Shown: positions 33,201 to 42,586, counted from the stretch's first letter. The stretch: DNA of 64,000 bases from Paenibacillus tepidiphilus (GCF_008635795.1 NZ_VWRQ01000007.1:220699-284698); one strand, 5' to 3'. The notes: a model not told the origin generated them from the sequence alone. Made by a program: numbers and translations.

Positions 33201-36094
33201 GTCAGATGGTCGCCGCTTACACTTCCAGCCGCCAGATGCAAGGGACCGACTGCTCCTCCCGCCAGCTTTTCGCCCCCTAGGCTTCCGTCGGGCAGCAATG
33301 CGGGAGTCAAAGTTTCCTGCGCCAGATGCTTCAACGTTATGCTTCCCGGCCGGATATGGCGGCTCTCTACCGCTTCCTGAACCAGATGGCCGCCATATAC
33401 ACTGCTGGGAGCCAGATGGAAGGAGCCGACTGCTCCGGCTGCCAGCTTCTTGCTGCCGACACTGCCGTCAGGCAGCAGTTCAGGGGTCAGCGCATCTTGT
33501 GCCAGATGCTTCAGCGAAATGCTGCCGGGGCTGATATGGCGGTTCTCTACCGCTTCCAGAGCCAGATGGTCACTGTCTACACTGCCTGGAGCCAACTGGA
33601 GGGAGCCTACCGAATCTTCCGCCAGTTTCTCGCTTCCCAGGCTGCCGTCGGGCAGCAGATCCGCACTTCGGACCTCTTCGGCCAGATGATCGAGGGTGAT
33701 CTCGCCAGGGCGGACATGGCGGCCTGAAACTGCATCATCCGCCAGATGGGTCCCGCTGACGATACCCTGCTGCAAATGACGGGAGGAAACAGCCTCATCC
33801 GCCAGCTTGGCTTCGCTGATGCTGCCATCCTGAATTTGAATTGACGAGACGGCATTCGGTAGGATATGCCCGTTACCGATGGTCATCGGCCGGATATGCG
33901 CGCCGCTGACGCTTCCGGGCAGCAAATGCTTACCTTGCACGGAGGTATCGGCAAGGGCATCCGGTCCGACGGCCCCGGCCGCCAGATGCTCGGCAGTTAC
34001 TGCTGCAGACGCAAGTTTGGCAGATTCCACACTACCGTCGGCCAGCTTACCGGATGTCACCGACAGGTCCCCGAGTTTATCGGTCGAGACGCTCTCCGGA
34101 GATAGCTTAAGTGAGGTTACGGCGTAGTCGGCCAAATGATGGGGCTGAACAGCTCCTGCTGAGAGGTGAATCTCCTTGACCGAGCCCGCAGCCAGCTTTT
34201 CTTCAGAGACCGAACCGGCCTGCAGTGCAAAAGCGCTCACGCTGTTCTCTCCCAGATGACGGCGCTCCACGGCGCCCGGTGCCAGATGCTCCGCATCCAC
34301 TGCGGCTTCCTTCAGCACCCGTCCGCTGACACTGGAGTCGGCCAGATGCCGCTCCTCCACGGCACAGAATGCAATATGCTCGCCATTTACCGCTTCCTTG
34401 CTGATAATAGCGGATGTTACCGCCCCGGCAGTGAGCTTTGCCGTGTTGACCGCACCATCCGCAAGCTTCGGAGTGGTCACGCTCTGCGGACGCAAATGCT
34501 CTGATAATACCGCTTCCCCGGCGAGCTGTTCGCCGGTTACCGCACCGGAGGCGAGGTGGCCCGTTTGCACAGCCTGCTCCTTGATATGGCCGGAGCCGAC
34601 CGAGTGCGGAGCGAGATGGGAATGATCGACAGCCTCACGCTGCAGATGAAGCGGGCCGACCGCCTGCATGGCAATTTGTGGACTGCGCACTGCGGATTTC
34701 GCGATGTGCCGGCTGATCACCGCCTCATCCGCCAGCTTGGTGCCCAGGATGCTTTGATCGGCGATTTTGGAGGAAGTGATCGACTGTTCCACCAGTTGTG
34801 CAGTGCCCACTGCACCCTCCGCAAGTTTGACAAAAGAAATACTGCGGTCGGCCAGATGGCGGCTGACAATTTCCCCGTCGGCGATGTGCGAGGCATTTAC
34901 ACTGTCAGGGCTGAGATGATGGCTGCGCACCGCCTTATCTCCGAGCTGCCGGGAGCCGACCGCACCGTCGGTCAGATGTCCGCTTTCTATGACGCCGGAG
35001 CCGATCTGCTCTTTCCCGATGAGCCGGTTTGCCAGCTGCTCCCTGCCGATTGCTCCTGGCGCAAGATGCTTCGCCGTAATGATCCCGTCGCTGAGATGAT
35101 GCCCTTCGACGGCGCCCTCTGCCAGCTTCGCACCGCCAATTTCACCGTCGGCGATCTTCTCGCCCGAAACCGCGTGATCCGCCAGCTTGGAGCGGTCAAC
35201 GCTGCCGTTGACCAGATGGCGGCTGTCGATGCTGCTGGTCAATATCTTCTCACCGGTCACTGCACCATCCTCGAGCAGTTCACCCGTAATCACCAGCTCG
35301 GAAAGATGACGGCTGCCAATGGCCCGGTCAGCGATTTGCTCACCGCCGATAATCCGGTCTGCCAGCTTTTCCGGACCGATGCTGCCGTTCTTTAGCTTCT
35401 CGCCGCCGATAGAATGGTCCAGCAGCTTACCCCCACTGATGCTGCCCTCTGCCAGGTGCTCTCCCAGTACAGACTCTGGAGCGAGCTTGGAAGAAGTAAT
35501 CGCCTTGTCCGCGATATTGATGCCCTGCACCGCATAATCCTGCAGCCAGGGACTGCCGATGATACCATATTTCAGCTTGGAGCCGTCGATTGTGCGGGGA
35601 GCGATTTTTTGCCCAGTGACAGCCGCATCCGAAAGATCGTCGGTGTAGACCTTCTGCAGACGCTCCCTCTCCGGGAGAAGCTGCGCCGCCGCTGCTGCCA
35701 AGGGAAGCACAGCCTCCGCCTGAACAACCAGAGCTGCTTCCTCCTCCTGCTGCCGCTCTAATTTGGACACATCGGTCTGCAGCGGCGGTTCCGCCACTTC
35801 CGTGCTGCTGATCAGCAAAGTCTGCTCCTGCTCCTCCGTTTGCACTGCAGATGCTTGCGCGGCCGAAGCCTCGGTGCCTGATGCCGGTGCAGCAGAATTC
35901 TGCACTGCAGACGTTTCTGCTGCAGGCGTATGTTCCGGAGATGCCTTCGCCTCCCGCGTAATGCCAACCGCGGACGTCTGCCCCCCTTGTATCCTTGGAC
36001 TGCTTTCCAGCATGCTCAGTTCTTCAGTTCTCGGATTATCTACAATATAGAGTCTTTTTTTGTAACCGCGGTTGTTCTTTCTGGAGCCCTTCAC
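30278..36094 (-). CDS. Giant decapeptide-repeat surface protein
   Basis: 1938 residues. Residues 1-25 are basic (MKGSRKNNRGYKKR), to about 155 low-complexity Ala/Thr/Ser/Glu, then about 160-1830 consists of roughly 165 copies of a ten-residue unit, consensus [GDE][SA][VI]xxxxLxx (for example GAVGSSQLAE, GSITLQHLSE, EAVESRHIRP). In the C-terminal third these fall into higher-order blocks of about 70 residues, HLSEEAQ occurring ten times. The last about 95 residues form a non-repetitive domain (FGMTAFMFSG to GVLSWIALGS) resembling the WIAG-tail domain of Paenibacillus proteins. No signal peptide or sortase motif. GTG start with GGAGGAG seven bases upstream. Probably a long beta-helical or trimeric fibre of the spore surface, glycosylated by the neighbouring GT2 enzymes (inference). 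Confidence 0.85.
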   Translation of the reverse strand: MKGSRKNNRGYKKRLYIVDNPRTEELSMLESSPRIQGGQTSAVGITREAKASPEHTPAAETSAVQNSAAPASGTEASAAQASAVQTEEQEQTLLISSTEVAEPPLQTDVSKLERQQEEEAALVVQAEAVLPLAAAAAQLLPERERLQKVYTDDLSDAAVTGQKIAPRTIDGSKLKYGIIGSPWLQDYAVQGINIADKAITSSKLAPESVLGEHLAEGSISGGKLLDHSIGGEKLKNGSIGPEKLADRIIGGEQIADRAIGSRHLSELVITGELLEDGAVTGEKILTSSIDSRHLVNGSVDRSKLADHAVSGEKIADGEIGGAKLAEGAVEGHHLSDGIITAKHLAPGAIGREQLANRLIGKEQIGSGVIESGHLTDGAVGSRQLGDKAVRSHHLSPDSVNASHIADGEIVSRHLADRSISFVKLAEGAVGTAQLVEQSITSSKIADQSILGTKLADEAVISRHIAKSAVRSPQIAMQAVGPLHLQREAVDHSHLAPHSVGSGHIKEQAVQTGHLASGAVTGEQLAGEAVLSEHLRPQSVTTPKLADGAVNTAKLTAGAVTSAIISKEAVNGEHIAFCAVEERHLADSSVSGRVLKEAAVDAEHLAPGAVERRHLGENSVSAFALQAGSVSEEKLAAGSVKEIHLSAGAVQPHHLADYAVTSLKLSPESVSTDKLGDLSVTSGKLADGSVESAKLASAAVTAEHLAAGAVGPDALADTSVQGKHLLPGSVSGAHIRPMTIGNGHILPNAVSSIQIQDGSISEAKLADEAVSSRHLQQGIVSGTHLADDAVSGRHVRPGEITLDHLAEEVRSADLLPDGSLGSEKLAEDSVGSLQLAPGSVDSDHLALEAVENRHISPGSISLKHLAQDALTPELLPDGSVGSKKLAAGAVGSFHLAPSSVYGGHLVQEAVESRHIRPGSITLKHLAQETLTPALLPDGSLGGEKLAGGAVGPLHLAAGSVSGDHLTQDAVDGRHIRPASITLKHLAEETLTPDLLPDGSIDGGKLAENAVGPFQLAPGSVYGDHLTQEAVESRHIRPGSITLKHLAEETLTPDLLPDGSLGSEKLAEGAVNAAQLASGSVHGDHLTREAVASRHIRPGSITLKHLAHETLSAELIPDGSLGGEKLAAGSVGPFQLAPGSVHCDHLTQEAVESRHIRPGSITLQHLSEEAQPRELQDGSITSEKLAAGAVGSSQLAEGAVGAEQLASGSVHGDHLTQEAVESRHIRPGSITLQHLSEEAQPRKLQDGSITSEMLAAGAVGSSQLAEGAVGAEHLSPGSVHGDHLTQEAVESRHIRPGSITLQHLSEEAQPRELQDGSITGEKLAAGAVGAEQLAAETVGSSHLAKGAVGAEHLAPGSVHGDHLTQETVESRHIRPGSITLQHLSEEAQPRELQDGSITGEKLAAGAVGSSQLAEGAVGAEHLASGSVHGDHLTQEAVESRHIRPGSITLQHLSEEAQPRELQDGSITGEKLATGAVGPSQLAEGAVGAEHLASGSVHGDHLTQEAVESRHIRPGSITLQHLSEEAQPRELQDGSITSEKLAAGAVGAEHLSPGSVHGDHLTQEAVESRHIRPGSITLQHLSEEAQPRELQDGSITSEKLAAGAIGSSQLAEGAVGAKHLSPGSITLQHLSEEAQPRELQDGSITSEKLAAGAVGAKHLSPGSITLQHLSEEAQPRELQDGSITGEKLAAGAVGSEQLAAGAVGSSQLAEGAVGAKHLSPGSITLQHLSEEAQLRELSDGSIYSEHLADGAVESRHLQPESIYGDHLVDGILEERHLLPGVIGLTHLADEVHEKLSAGGTGTAELGPDSIQDRHIAREAVHAQHLARGAVHPEHLSFSPVQSAGNRGVLQQFGMTAFMFSGSAESVDVTVSFDENFGHTGYVLVAMTNQPFFHASLKNRSGGEAVIQVNRLRESPHFYGVLSWIALGSPLTKSSADHRIFD
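30900..32760. repeat. Recent ~200-bp duplications inside the giant gene
   Basis: DNA blocks encoding HLSEEAQPREL...SRHIRP are nearly identical at the nucleotide level, whereas earlier decapeptides (33600-35600) differ freely. Block length changes by whole 30-base units (missing or added decapeptides), as expected from unequal recombination. Confidence 0.85.
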
Positions 36095-36877
36095 AAGCAG
36101 TCTCCTCCTTCCATCTGATGTTTCTCCTTGGCATCATATGCAGCATAGTGGGCGAATGACACCCCGGCAAAGCCCCACGAATCACCCTCAAGCACTCTCC
36201 ACAAAGTAAAGTAATAGCTGCTGCGCCTCAGTCGGATTACTTGGTTAGCCCCCGAAAGTGGATTGTAGTCGATATTTCGACTACATTTGGCCCGTTTACC
36301 CTCGCGACAGCACATTGTGGTCGTTTTTTCGACTACATTTGGCCCGTTTACCCTCGCAGAGGCACATTGTGGTCGTTTTTTCGACTACAGTTGGCCTTTT
36401 TACCCTCGCAGAGGCACATTGTGGTCGTTTTTTCGACTACAATCTCGCAATCGGCCGTTTACCCTCGCAGAGGCACATTGTAGTCGTTTTTTCGCCTACA
36501 TCCTGCCCGTTTACCCTCGCGACAGCATATTGTGGTCGATTTTTCGACTACATTCAGGAGTCCGGCGGTTCTGTTTCCTTCAACCATCCCCTGTTCCCCC
36601 GTACATTTCCAGAATCCCGGGTACTCTCTCAAGAGAGCACTCTAATCGCAAGCATCCCTCACCTTTAATGGTCCAATATGCGGCAGATGGCTCTGTACCG
36701 GCACAACAGGGCATTCCCGCATCCCCCTGCCGTCTCGCCTGTACCTGTGTCAGCACAAAAAAAGGGCATCTGCCGCCGCACATTCGTCCATCCTAGCAAC
36801 CCCGTACAAACATACACTAGGGGAAGAAAGGGGAACATCCGTGCAGAAATGTCAGAAGATAACGGGAGGAAGAAAAC
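36095..36877. repeat. Intergenic region with six 52-bp-spaced dyads (TTGTGGTCG...CGACTACA)
   Basis: Between 36263 and 36558 six dyads of the form TTGTrGTCG-nTTTTT-CGACTACA begin at about 36263, 36314, 36366, 36418, 36477 and 36529, mostly 52 bases apart, with conserved interval GGCCCGTTTACCCTCGC. ORFs in all frames here derive from the repeat. The rest of the gap shows no gene; GGGAGG at 36864 serves the next CDS. The same family is at 48196-48376. Confidence 0.9.
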
Positions 36878-37972
36878 ATGGGGCACAAGCTCGTTGGAAT
36901 ACTGCTAAACGCCGCTATGCACCGGGGTGTCCCCCGGCTCCAGACGGGACAGGAGTCACTTGCCAACTATGAGGAAGCCGCCGCAGCCTTCGGACTGATC
37001 CCCTGCTTTCTGAAGCTGTCCGATATCGATACGGAATCCGGGTTCTGCATAGCTTACTTAAAACATCCCGAGGGATACCGCACTGTGGTCGTTCCCACTC
37101 CGGCGGTCATTCACAACCGGGCAATTTACGACCAGAACAGCCGGGGCGTGGAGCGCCTCATCCGGCAGGGCCTTATGGTTTACAATACATGCAACCGCTA
37201 CGGCAAGGACCAGATCCACGGGCTGCTGGAGCAAAATGAAGCGCTGAGGGAATTCCTCCCAGCTACGGCATCGGGATACTCCGGACTGAAGGAAATGATG
37301 CAGGAATACCCCGATCTGATTCTGAAGCCGAGCAGAGGAAGCGTCGGTCAAGGGGTGATGCGGCTGACCAGCGCCGGAGGGGGACACTGGAGGTGGAGCT
37401 ACCGGCCGGCCGGCGGCAGGCGCTGGATTAAGGCCAGCGTCAGGCAGGCCGCGCTGCCGGCTTCGCTCAAAGCCAGGCTCTCCAAAGTATCTTATGTCGT
37501 CCAGGAACGCGTGCCGCTGGCCGAAATCGACAGGCGCCCCTTCGATCTCCGCGTAACGGTCCAGCGCGGCTGGGGCGGCGACTGGCAGGTTACCGGCATG
37601 TTCGCCAAGCTGGCGGCGGCGGGCAGCTTCGTCTCCAATATCGCCCGCGGCGGCGAAGCACTCCCGCCCGCAATGGCGCTGGAGGAAGCCTTCGGCAGCG
37701 CGGAAGCGGCGCGCCTGCGCCTCGCCGTCGCCACGCTCAGCCTCGCCGTCGCCCGGGAGCTGTCATTAAGCCTTCCCGGCCTGGCCGACATCGGCCTGGA
37801 TATCGGCGTCACCGTAGACAAACGGATCTACTTCATTGAATGCAACGCCCGCGACCAGCGCTACGGCTTCCGTAAAGCCGGTCTGGACGGGGTCTGGAAG
37901 GACAGCTACCGCAGGCCGATGGGCTATGCCCGCCAGCTGCTCGATCACCCGGCATTGTACAGCGGTTATTGA
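36878..37972 (+). CDS. YheC/YheD family spore coat-associated ATP-grasp protein
   Basis: 364 residues. The N-terminal region has the family pattern VPTPAVIHNRAIY, then an ATP-grasp fold with the nucleotide loop LKPSRGSVGQGVMRL (around 147-161), FDLRVTVQR, and the metal-binding ECNARDQRYGF near the C-terminus. YheC/YheD of B. subtilis are spore coat-associated; the reaction is unknown but ATP-grasp enzymes ligate a carboxylate to an amine or thiol. Close to the giant repeat protein and glycosyltransferases, but divergently transcribed. GGGAGG ten bases before ATG. Confidence 0.92.
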   Translation: MGHKLVGILLNAAMHRGVPRLQTGQESLANYEEAAAAFGLIPCFLKLSDIDTESGFCIAYLKHPEGYRTVVVPTPAVIHNRAIYDQNSRGVERLIRQGLMVYNTCNRYGKDQIHGLLEQNEALREFLPATASGYSGLKEMMQEYPDLILKPSRGSVGQGVMRLTSAGGGHWRWSYRPAGGRRWIKASVRQAALPASLKARLSKVSYVVQERVPLAEIDRRPFDLRVTVQRGWGGDWQVTGMFAKLAAAGSFVSNIARGGEALPPAMALEEAFGSAEAARLRLAVATLSLAVARELSLSLPGLADIGLDIGVTVDKRIYFIECNARDQRYGFRKAGLDGVWKDSYRRPMGYARQLLDHPALYSGY

Positions 37973-38060
37973 TTTGTCTCCATTTCTATGTCAAGATAAT
38001 GCAGAGCGGAGAGGTCCCGGGTCCGGGACCTTTGTGCTGCATCATGGAAGGGAGATGGGC

Positions 38061-38852
38061 ATGGTTAAACATTTGCTGCGGCTGATGACCGAGCTGTCCT
38101 CATACAGATGGCTGTCCCGGTTGATGGGCGCTTTTTCCCATAGCAGACTTAGCCGTAAATTAATCCCCACATTTATTCGTATGTATCAGATTCCGGCCGG
38201 CGAAGCGGAGAAGGACCCCGGCCAATATCATTCGCTGAACGAGTTCTTCAGCCGGAGGCTGAAGCCGGGAATGCGTCCGGTCGCCGGCGGAGACGGCCTG
38301 GTCGCAAGCCCTGTGGATGCACGGATTACCGCTATGGGTGAGCTGGATTCCGGCACCATTATGAACGTCAAGGGCCAGGATTACCGGCTGGAAGAGCTGC
38401 TCAATCATTCTCCGCATCTGGAGTCTTACAAGAAGGGCTTCTTTTTCGTGCTGTATTTAAGTCCTACCGACTATCACCGGATTCACGCCCCGATCAGCGG
38501 CCGCAAGGTGGAGAGTGATTATATCCGCGGACGCGCTTATCCGGTCAATGAATTCGGCATGACCCATATGAAGAATGTTCTGAGCCGCAACGAGCGGCTG
38601 ATTACCTATATCGCCGGTGCGGACGGAGAGGCGGCGGTGGTAAAGGTCGGCGCGATGAATGTCAGCAGTATCCGTTACTCCGATGAGCAGGCGGAGAGCT
38701 GGAATATCGGCGATGACCTGGCCTATTTCGAATTTGGCTCAACCGTCGTCCTGCTGCTGGAGAGCGGCACGTTCACCCCAAGACCGGATTTGACCAGCGA
38801 CACCAAGGTGAGAATGGGCGAACTGCTCGGAACGATGAAGCGTCTGGATTAA
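38061..38852 (+). CDS. psd: Phosphatidylserine decarboxylase
   Basis: 263 residues, the usual length of the Bacillus-type enzyme. Converts phosphatidylserine to phosphatidylethanolamine at the membrane. FGST near residues 229-232 is the autocleavage site (between Gly and Ser) that creates the pyruvoyl group; the family motifs SPVDARI and FVLYLSPTDYHRIHAP are present. GGGAG six bases before the ATG at 38061 fixes the start; the ORF to 37836 merely overlaps the YheC/D gene. A terminator follows. PssA is not in the window. Confidence 0.95.
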   Translation: MVKHLLRLMTELSSYRWLSRLMGAFSHSRLSRKLIPTFIRMYQIPAGEAEKDPGQYHSLNEFFSRRLKPGMRPVAGGDGLVASPVDARITAMGELDSGTIMNVKGQDYRLEELLNHSPHLESYKKGFFFVLYLSPTDYHRIHAPISGRKVESDYIRGRAYPVNEFGMTHMKNVLSRNERLITYIAGADGEAAVVKVGAMNVSSIRYSDEQAESWNIGDDLAYFEFGSTVVLLLESGTFTPRPDLTSDTKVRMGELLGTMKRLD

Positions 38853-38871
38853 CACGTTAACCGGCATGATG

Positions 38872-38912
38872 ATAAGGCATTCACTGCTGAAAGGCGGGAA
38901 TGCCTTATTTTT
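38872..38912 (+). terminator. Terminator of psd
   Basis: AAGGCATTC pairs with GAATGCCTT and is followed by ATTTTT. Confidence 0.85.
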
Positions 38913-39009
38913 ATGTCCCTCCATGTTCCCCTATGTTTTCCTATTACAAGCCCCCGCTCGAACATGTCTGATCAATATTTCAAAATTTAAATTTGGTTAA
39001 TATTCCCTC

Positions 39010-39037
39010 TATACTTTTCAATGTAACCCTCCGATAA
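39010..39037 (+). promoter_or_regulatory. Weak sigma-D-like promoter of the MCP gene
   Basis: TCCGATAA (39030-39037) resembles the sigma-D -10 element GCCGATAT, with TATA 16 bases upstream instead of TAAA. Transducer genes are often sigma-D dependent; the match is partial. Confidence 0.3.
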
Positions 39038-39074
39038 ACAAAAGATATATGTGACATCAGGAGGAAGATTGCAG

Positions 39075-41129
39075 ATGGATAAGCTGAAGGACTGGATTCA
39101 TCAATTACAAAATAGTTCGCTCCGGATTAAACTTCCCGGACTGATCGCTCTGCTCGTCATTGCCATCGTGCTGACAATATCTATATCGGTCTACCAGCTT
39201 GGATCAGGCCTTATGCTGGACAAAAGCAAGGATGAAATCAACGCCAACGCCGACCGGATCGGCGAGAATCTCTGGACTGCCGTACAGCTGGAAAGCCAGG
39301 CCGCATTCATTATGTCCACCGAGGAATTATTCCGTGTACTGCTGGAGCCAAATGGGGAAGGCGCGGGGCCGGAGGGTGGGATGTTCCAGGGCAATTCCTC
39401 TCCCGCTCAGCTCGTCAATGCCAAGCTGGCAGAGGTTGCCGCAAGCTCGCACGGCGTCCAATCTCTGATCGTGCTGGATTCCCAAGGGACTATCGTTGCG
39501 GGCAGCAAACCCGAAACCATCGGCGAATCCCGGTCAGACCGTGAATATTTTCAGAAGGCAATTCAGGGGGAGCCCTTCATCAGCGATGCAATTCTCTCCA
39601 AAAGTACCGGCGATTTGATCATCGCCTTCTCTTATCCGGTTAAAGATAATGACGGCCAAGTGATCGGGGTTTATTCCACCAACGTAAATTCGGACTTTTT
39701 CACGGACAAGCTGGGTAACATCGAGATCAACGATTCCGGACATATTGAGATTCTGAGCCGTAGCGGAACGGTGATGTACAACTCCAAGGATGCGGCCCAG
39801 GTGGGCGCCAAGCCGGAAGGTACGGAATCGCTGCTCGCAATGGACACCGGGGGCGAAATCATTGTAGGCCAGGCTGAGCTGGAAACCGAATATCTCCGTT
39901 ACAACAAAATCCCCGATGCGGATTGGGTGGTGGCGGTCATTGATTCTTACGAGGATATTCAGGAACCGATTGAAGACATGCTGTTCAAAATCATCGGTAT
40001 CGCCGTTGTGGCTATTCTTCTGTCCGTTGCGCTCGGTCTGCTCATCTCCCGCTCCATTACGCGGCCGCTGGTACAGCTCAGCAGGCTGTTCAAAATCATA
40101 TCCTCCGGCGATCTCAGCGTGGAGGCCAAGGGCAACTACACAAGCGAATTCAAGCAGCTGGCGGACAGCTTCAATACGATGGTCCGGCACAACCGCGCGC
40201 TGATCGCGGATATGAACACCTCCATTGCCGTGCTCGGCGCAAGCACCAGAGAACTGGAAAGCTCTGCGGGTCAAACGGCCCAATCGATTGACGAAACCAC
40301 CTCCGGGGCGGCGGAAATCGCCAAAGCAATGGAATCGCAGGCGGGCGACACCGAGATGATTGTCGATAAATTTGCCAGCTTTGGCGAGAAGTTCGTCTCA
40401 ATGAACGGGCGGGCCCAATCGGTCAAGGAACGGGCGGACGATATTATTACCGTCTTCCACGACAGCAGCCGGGTCGTCGAGGAGCTCTCCCGGATCAGCG
40501 GTGACAATGACGCGCAGGTGCAGAACATCTCGGTCATCACGCAAAAGCTGCAGCACAGCTCGGACAGCATCGCCCAGATCACCGATGCGATCAACGCCAT
40601 CGCAGGTCAGACCAATCTGCTGGCGCTGAATGCCTCCATAGAAGCAGCCAGAGCCGGCGAATACGGGCGCGGCTTCGCGGTAGTCGCCTCCGAGATCCGC
40701 AAGCTGGCCGAGCAAAGCGCCCGGCAGGCTGGGGAGATCAACGAAATTATCGGCCAGAATCTGGCCTTTGCCCAGGAGAGTTACCGGAGCGTGCAGGAGA
40801 TCAGGGAAATCTCGGCCCGGCAGGAGGAATTTGTGGGCCGGACCCGCAGCGCTTTTACTGTGATTCATGGCCATGTGGCCGACATTACGGAGCAAATCCG
40901 CAGCATGGCCGAAGACCTGGCCCTAATGCAGCAGGACAAGGAAGAGATGCTGGAGTCCACGCAGAACCTGTCGGCCTCCGGAGAAGAAGTCTCCGCTTCC
41001 ATCGAAGAAGTCAGCGCAACGATGCAGGAGCAGTCCGGAATGGCCCAGCGGCTGTCCGGGATGGTCGTAACGATTGACGGCCTGACCGCCAAGCTGGCGG
41101 AAGCCTCCTCCCGCTTCAAGACGGAGTAA
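39075..41129 (+). CDS. Methyl-accepting chemotaxis protein
   Basis: 684 residues. Membrane helix about 21-40, an extracytoplasmic double-Cache-like sensor about 41-304, a second helix about 305-325, HAMP about 326-378 (ending ARRAYS such as [15 protein letters not shown]), and a signalling domain whose hairpin tip includes [20 protein letters not shown]. Directs the CheA kinase in response to a small ligand, not identifiable here. GGAGGA nine bases before ATG 39075 decides the start. Alone, no che genes adjacent. Confidence 0.94.
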   Translation: MDKLKDWIHQLQNSSLRIKLPGLIALLVIAIVLTISISVYQLGSGLMLDKSKDEINANADRIGENLWTAVQLESQAAFIMSTEELFRVLLEPNGEGAGPEGGMFQGNSSPAQLVNAKLAEVAASSHGVQSLIVLDSQGTIVAGSKPETIGESRSDREYFQKAIQGEPFISDAILSKSTGDLIIAFSYPVKDNDGQVIGVYSTNVNSDFFTDKLGNIEINDSGHIEILSRSGTVMYNSKDAAQVGAKPEGTESLLAMDTGGEIIVGQAELETEYLRYNKIPDADWVVAVIDSYEDIQEPIEDMLFKIIGIAVVAILLSVALGLLISRSITRPLVQLSRLFKIISSGDLSVEAKGNYTSEFKQLADSFNTMVRHNRALIADMNTSIAVLGASTRELESSAGQTAQSIDETTSGAAEIAKAMESQAGDTEMIVDKFASFGEKFVSMNGRAQSVKERADDIITVFHDSSRVVEELSRISGDNDAQVQNISVITQKLQHSSDSIAQITDAINAIAGQTNLLALNASIEAARAGEYGRGFAVVASEIRKLAEQSARQAGEINEIIGQNLAFAQESYRSVQEIREISARQEEFVGRTRSAFTVIHGHVADITEQIRSMAEDLALMQQDKEEMLESTQNLSASGEEVSASIEEVSATMQEQSGMAQRLSGMVVTIDGLTAKLAEASSRFKTE

Positions 41130-41151
41130 GAGCGGCCTTTCCCGCACAGCG

Positions 41152-41201
41152 AAGCCCCGCCTGCAGACTCGGCAGCGAGTCCTGGACAGGCGGGGCTTTT
41201 T
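41152..41201 (+). terminator. Terminator of the MCP gene
   Basis: AAGCCCCGCCTG pairs with CAGGCGGGGCTT, followed by TTT, 22 bases after the stop. Confidence 0.88.
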
Positions 41202-41234
41202 GGGTACAGAATATAGAATTAGACATGAACGCAT

Positions 41235-41627
41235 TTAACTCTGGACCACTTCGGTTCCCGCAAGAAAATCATGCAGTGACCTCTTGTCTTCCCGCAGCCC
41301 GACCATGAACGCGCTGACGATGACGCCGATTCCCAAAGTCACGGCATACACGATACCTGCCGCTACATTGCGCAGTAACATGGTTCCGATTCCCGGCGGA
41401 GAATGGTCGCTGACTCTTCGGATCTGTATTCCGCACAGCCGCTTCCCGACCGTATATCCGCGCCAGAATACAGGCAGCAGCGTTGAATATAAGAACGTAA
41501 ATATATCGCTCACCGTGTCATTGCCAGTGTCGCCGGTCATGATGTAACTGAGAACGCCCAAAGGTATACCAATGATAATGCCATCCAGCAGCGCCGCTCC
41601 AAATCTGATCCAAAAGCCCGCTTGCAT
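41235..41627 (-). CDS. RDD family membrane protein
   Basis: 130 residues with three hydrophobic segments. The family Arg-Asp-Asp pattern is visible: WIRFGAALLDGII carries the Arg and first Asp, and the third helix ends in LREDKRSLHDFLAGT, the classic RDD C-terminal motif. Function of the family is mostly unknown (transport or Na+/H+ exchange in some members). GGGGGAG six bases before ATG. Single gene. Confidence 0.9.
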   Translation of the reverse strand: MQAGFWIRFGAALLDGIIIGIPLGVLSYIMTGDTGNDTVSDIFTFLYSTLLPVFWRGYTVGKRLCGIQIRRVSDHSPPGIGTMLLRNVAAGIVYAVTLGIGVIVSAFMVGLREDKRSLHDFLAGTEVVQS

Positions 41628-41741
41628 GTTAATCTCCCCCCCATGTTCTCGTCAATAGCAACTTTCATCATACCTTATGGAATAGGAGATTTCACCATTT
41701 ATTTGCAAGGGCCGTCCATTATATCATAAACCTTCCATATT

Positions 41742-41787
41742 AAAAAGAGGCGTTTCTGCAAAAGCCTAAGCTTTCCAGAAACCCCTC
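41742..41787 (-). terminator. Terminator of gpmA
   Basis: GAGGGGTTTCTG pairs with CAGAAACGCCTC on the minus strand with one mismatch, followed by T5. Confidence 0.85.
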
Positions 41788-41836
41788 AGCACCAAAATTG
41801 ACTTTCCCGGTGATATGCCCACCACCGGTTTACGCC

Positions 41837-42586
41837 CTACTCCGTCACCTTGCTCGGGTTGGCCACCTCGCGGGCCTTCTGCTGTACCTCCTCCGGCTCG
41901 CCCAGATAAAACCGGCTCAGCGGCTTGACGTCCTCATCCAGCTTGTACACCAGCGGAACCCCGGTGGGCACATTCAGATTAAGCAGCTCGGCCTCCGGAA
42001 TATCCTCCATATATTTGATCAAAGCCCGCAGGGTGTTGCCGTGCGCCGAGATCAGCACCCGCTCCTTCTTGCGGATCAGCGGCATGATCCGGTTGCCCCA
42101 GAAGTCTCCGACCCGGTGCACCGTATCCTCCAGGCTCTCGCCGCGCGGAATATCCCCGGGCCGTACCTCCTTATAGCGTATGTCGTTACGGGCATACCTT
42201 GGATCGTCCGGCTCCAGCAGCGGCGGGCGGACCGACAGGCTGCGCCGCCAGATATGCAGCTGCTCCTCGCCGTATTTCAGCGCGGTCTCCGTCTTGCTGA
42301 GACCCTGCAGCGCCCCGTAATGGCGCTCGTTGAGCTTCCAGGATTTCTGCACCGGAATCCACAGCAGATCCATCTCTTCCAGCACCAGATTCAGCGTCTT
42401 GATCGAACGCTTCAGCACAGAGGCAAAGGCCAGATCGAACGTGTACCCGGCTTCCCGCAGCAGCTTGCCGGCCGACTTCGCCTCCTGCACCCCTTTCTCC
42501 GTCAGATCGGGGTCGCTCCAGCCGGTGAACAGGTTCTGCCGGTTATATTCGCTCTCGCCATGGCGGATCAACACGATTTCGTACAT
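41837..42586 (-). CDS. gpmA: 2,3-bisphosphoglycerate-dependent phosphoglycerate mutase
   Basis: 249 residues, the standard length. LIRHGESEYNRQNLFTGW holds the phosphorylated His (RHGE, residues 7-10). ERHYGALQGLSK is the second active-site loop and SAHGNTLRALIKY carries the second catalytic His. Interconverts 3- and 2-phosphoglycerate in glycolysis. Many Bacillota rely on the cofactor-independent enzyme GpmI, so this may be a second isozyme. Own terminator, single gene. Confidence 0.95.
   Translation of the reverse strand: MYEIVLIRHGESEYNRQNLFTGWSDPDLTEKGVQEAKSAGKLLREAGYTFDLAFASVLKRSIKTLNLVLEEMDLLWIPVQKSWKLNERHYGALQGLSKTETALKYGEEQLHIWRRSLSVRPPLLEPDDPRYARNDIRYKEVRPGDIPRGESLEDTVHRVGDFWGNRIMPLIRKKERVLISAHGNTLRALIKYMEDIPEAELLNLNVPTGVPLVYKLDEDVKPLSRFYLGEPEEVQQKAREVANPSKVTE

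Noticed and set aside
30278..36094. Many plus-strand ORFs inside the giant repeat gene
   Set aside because: They are antisense shadows kept open by the 30-base period; the minus frame alone has a start with ribosome site, terminator and a non-repetitive C-terminal domain.
36091..36315. 74-residue minus-strand ORF before the giant gene
   Set aside because: It ends within the ribosome-site region of the repeat protein gene, has no ribosome site and no recognisable sequence.
36263..36558. CRISPR-like array of regularly spaced dyads
   Set aside because: The intervals between dyads are near-identical (GGCCCGTTTACCC...), not unique spacers, and the period is 52 with drift to 58-60; no cas genes are present.
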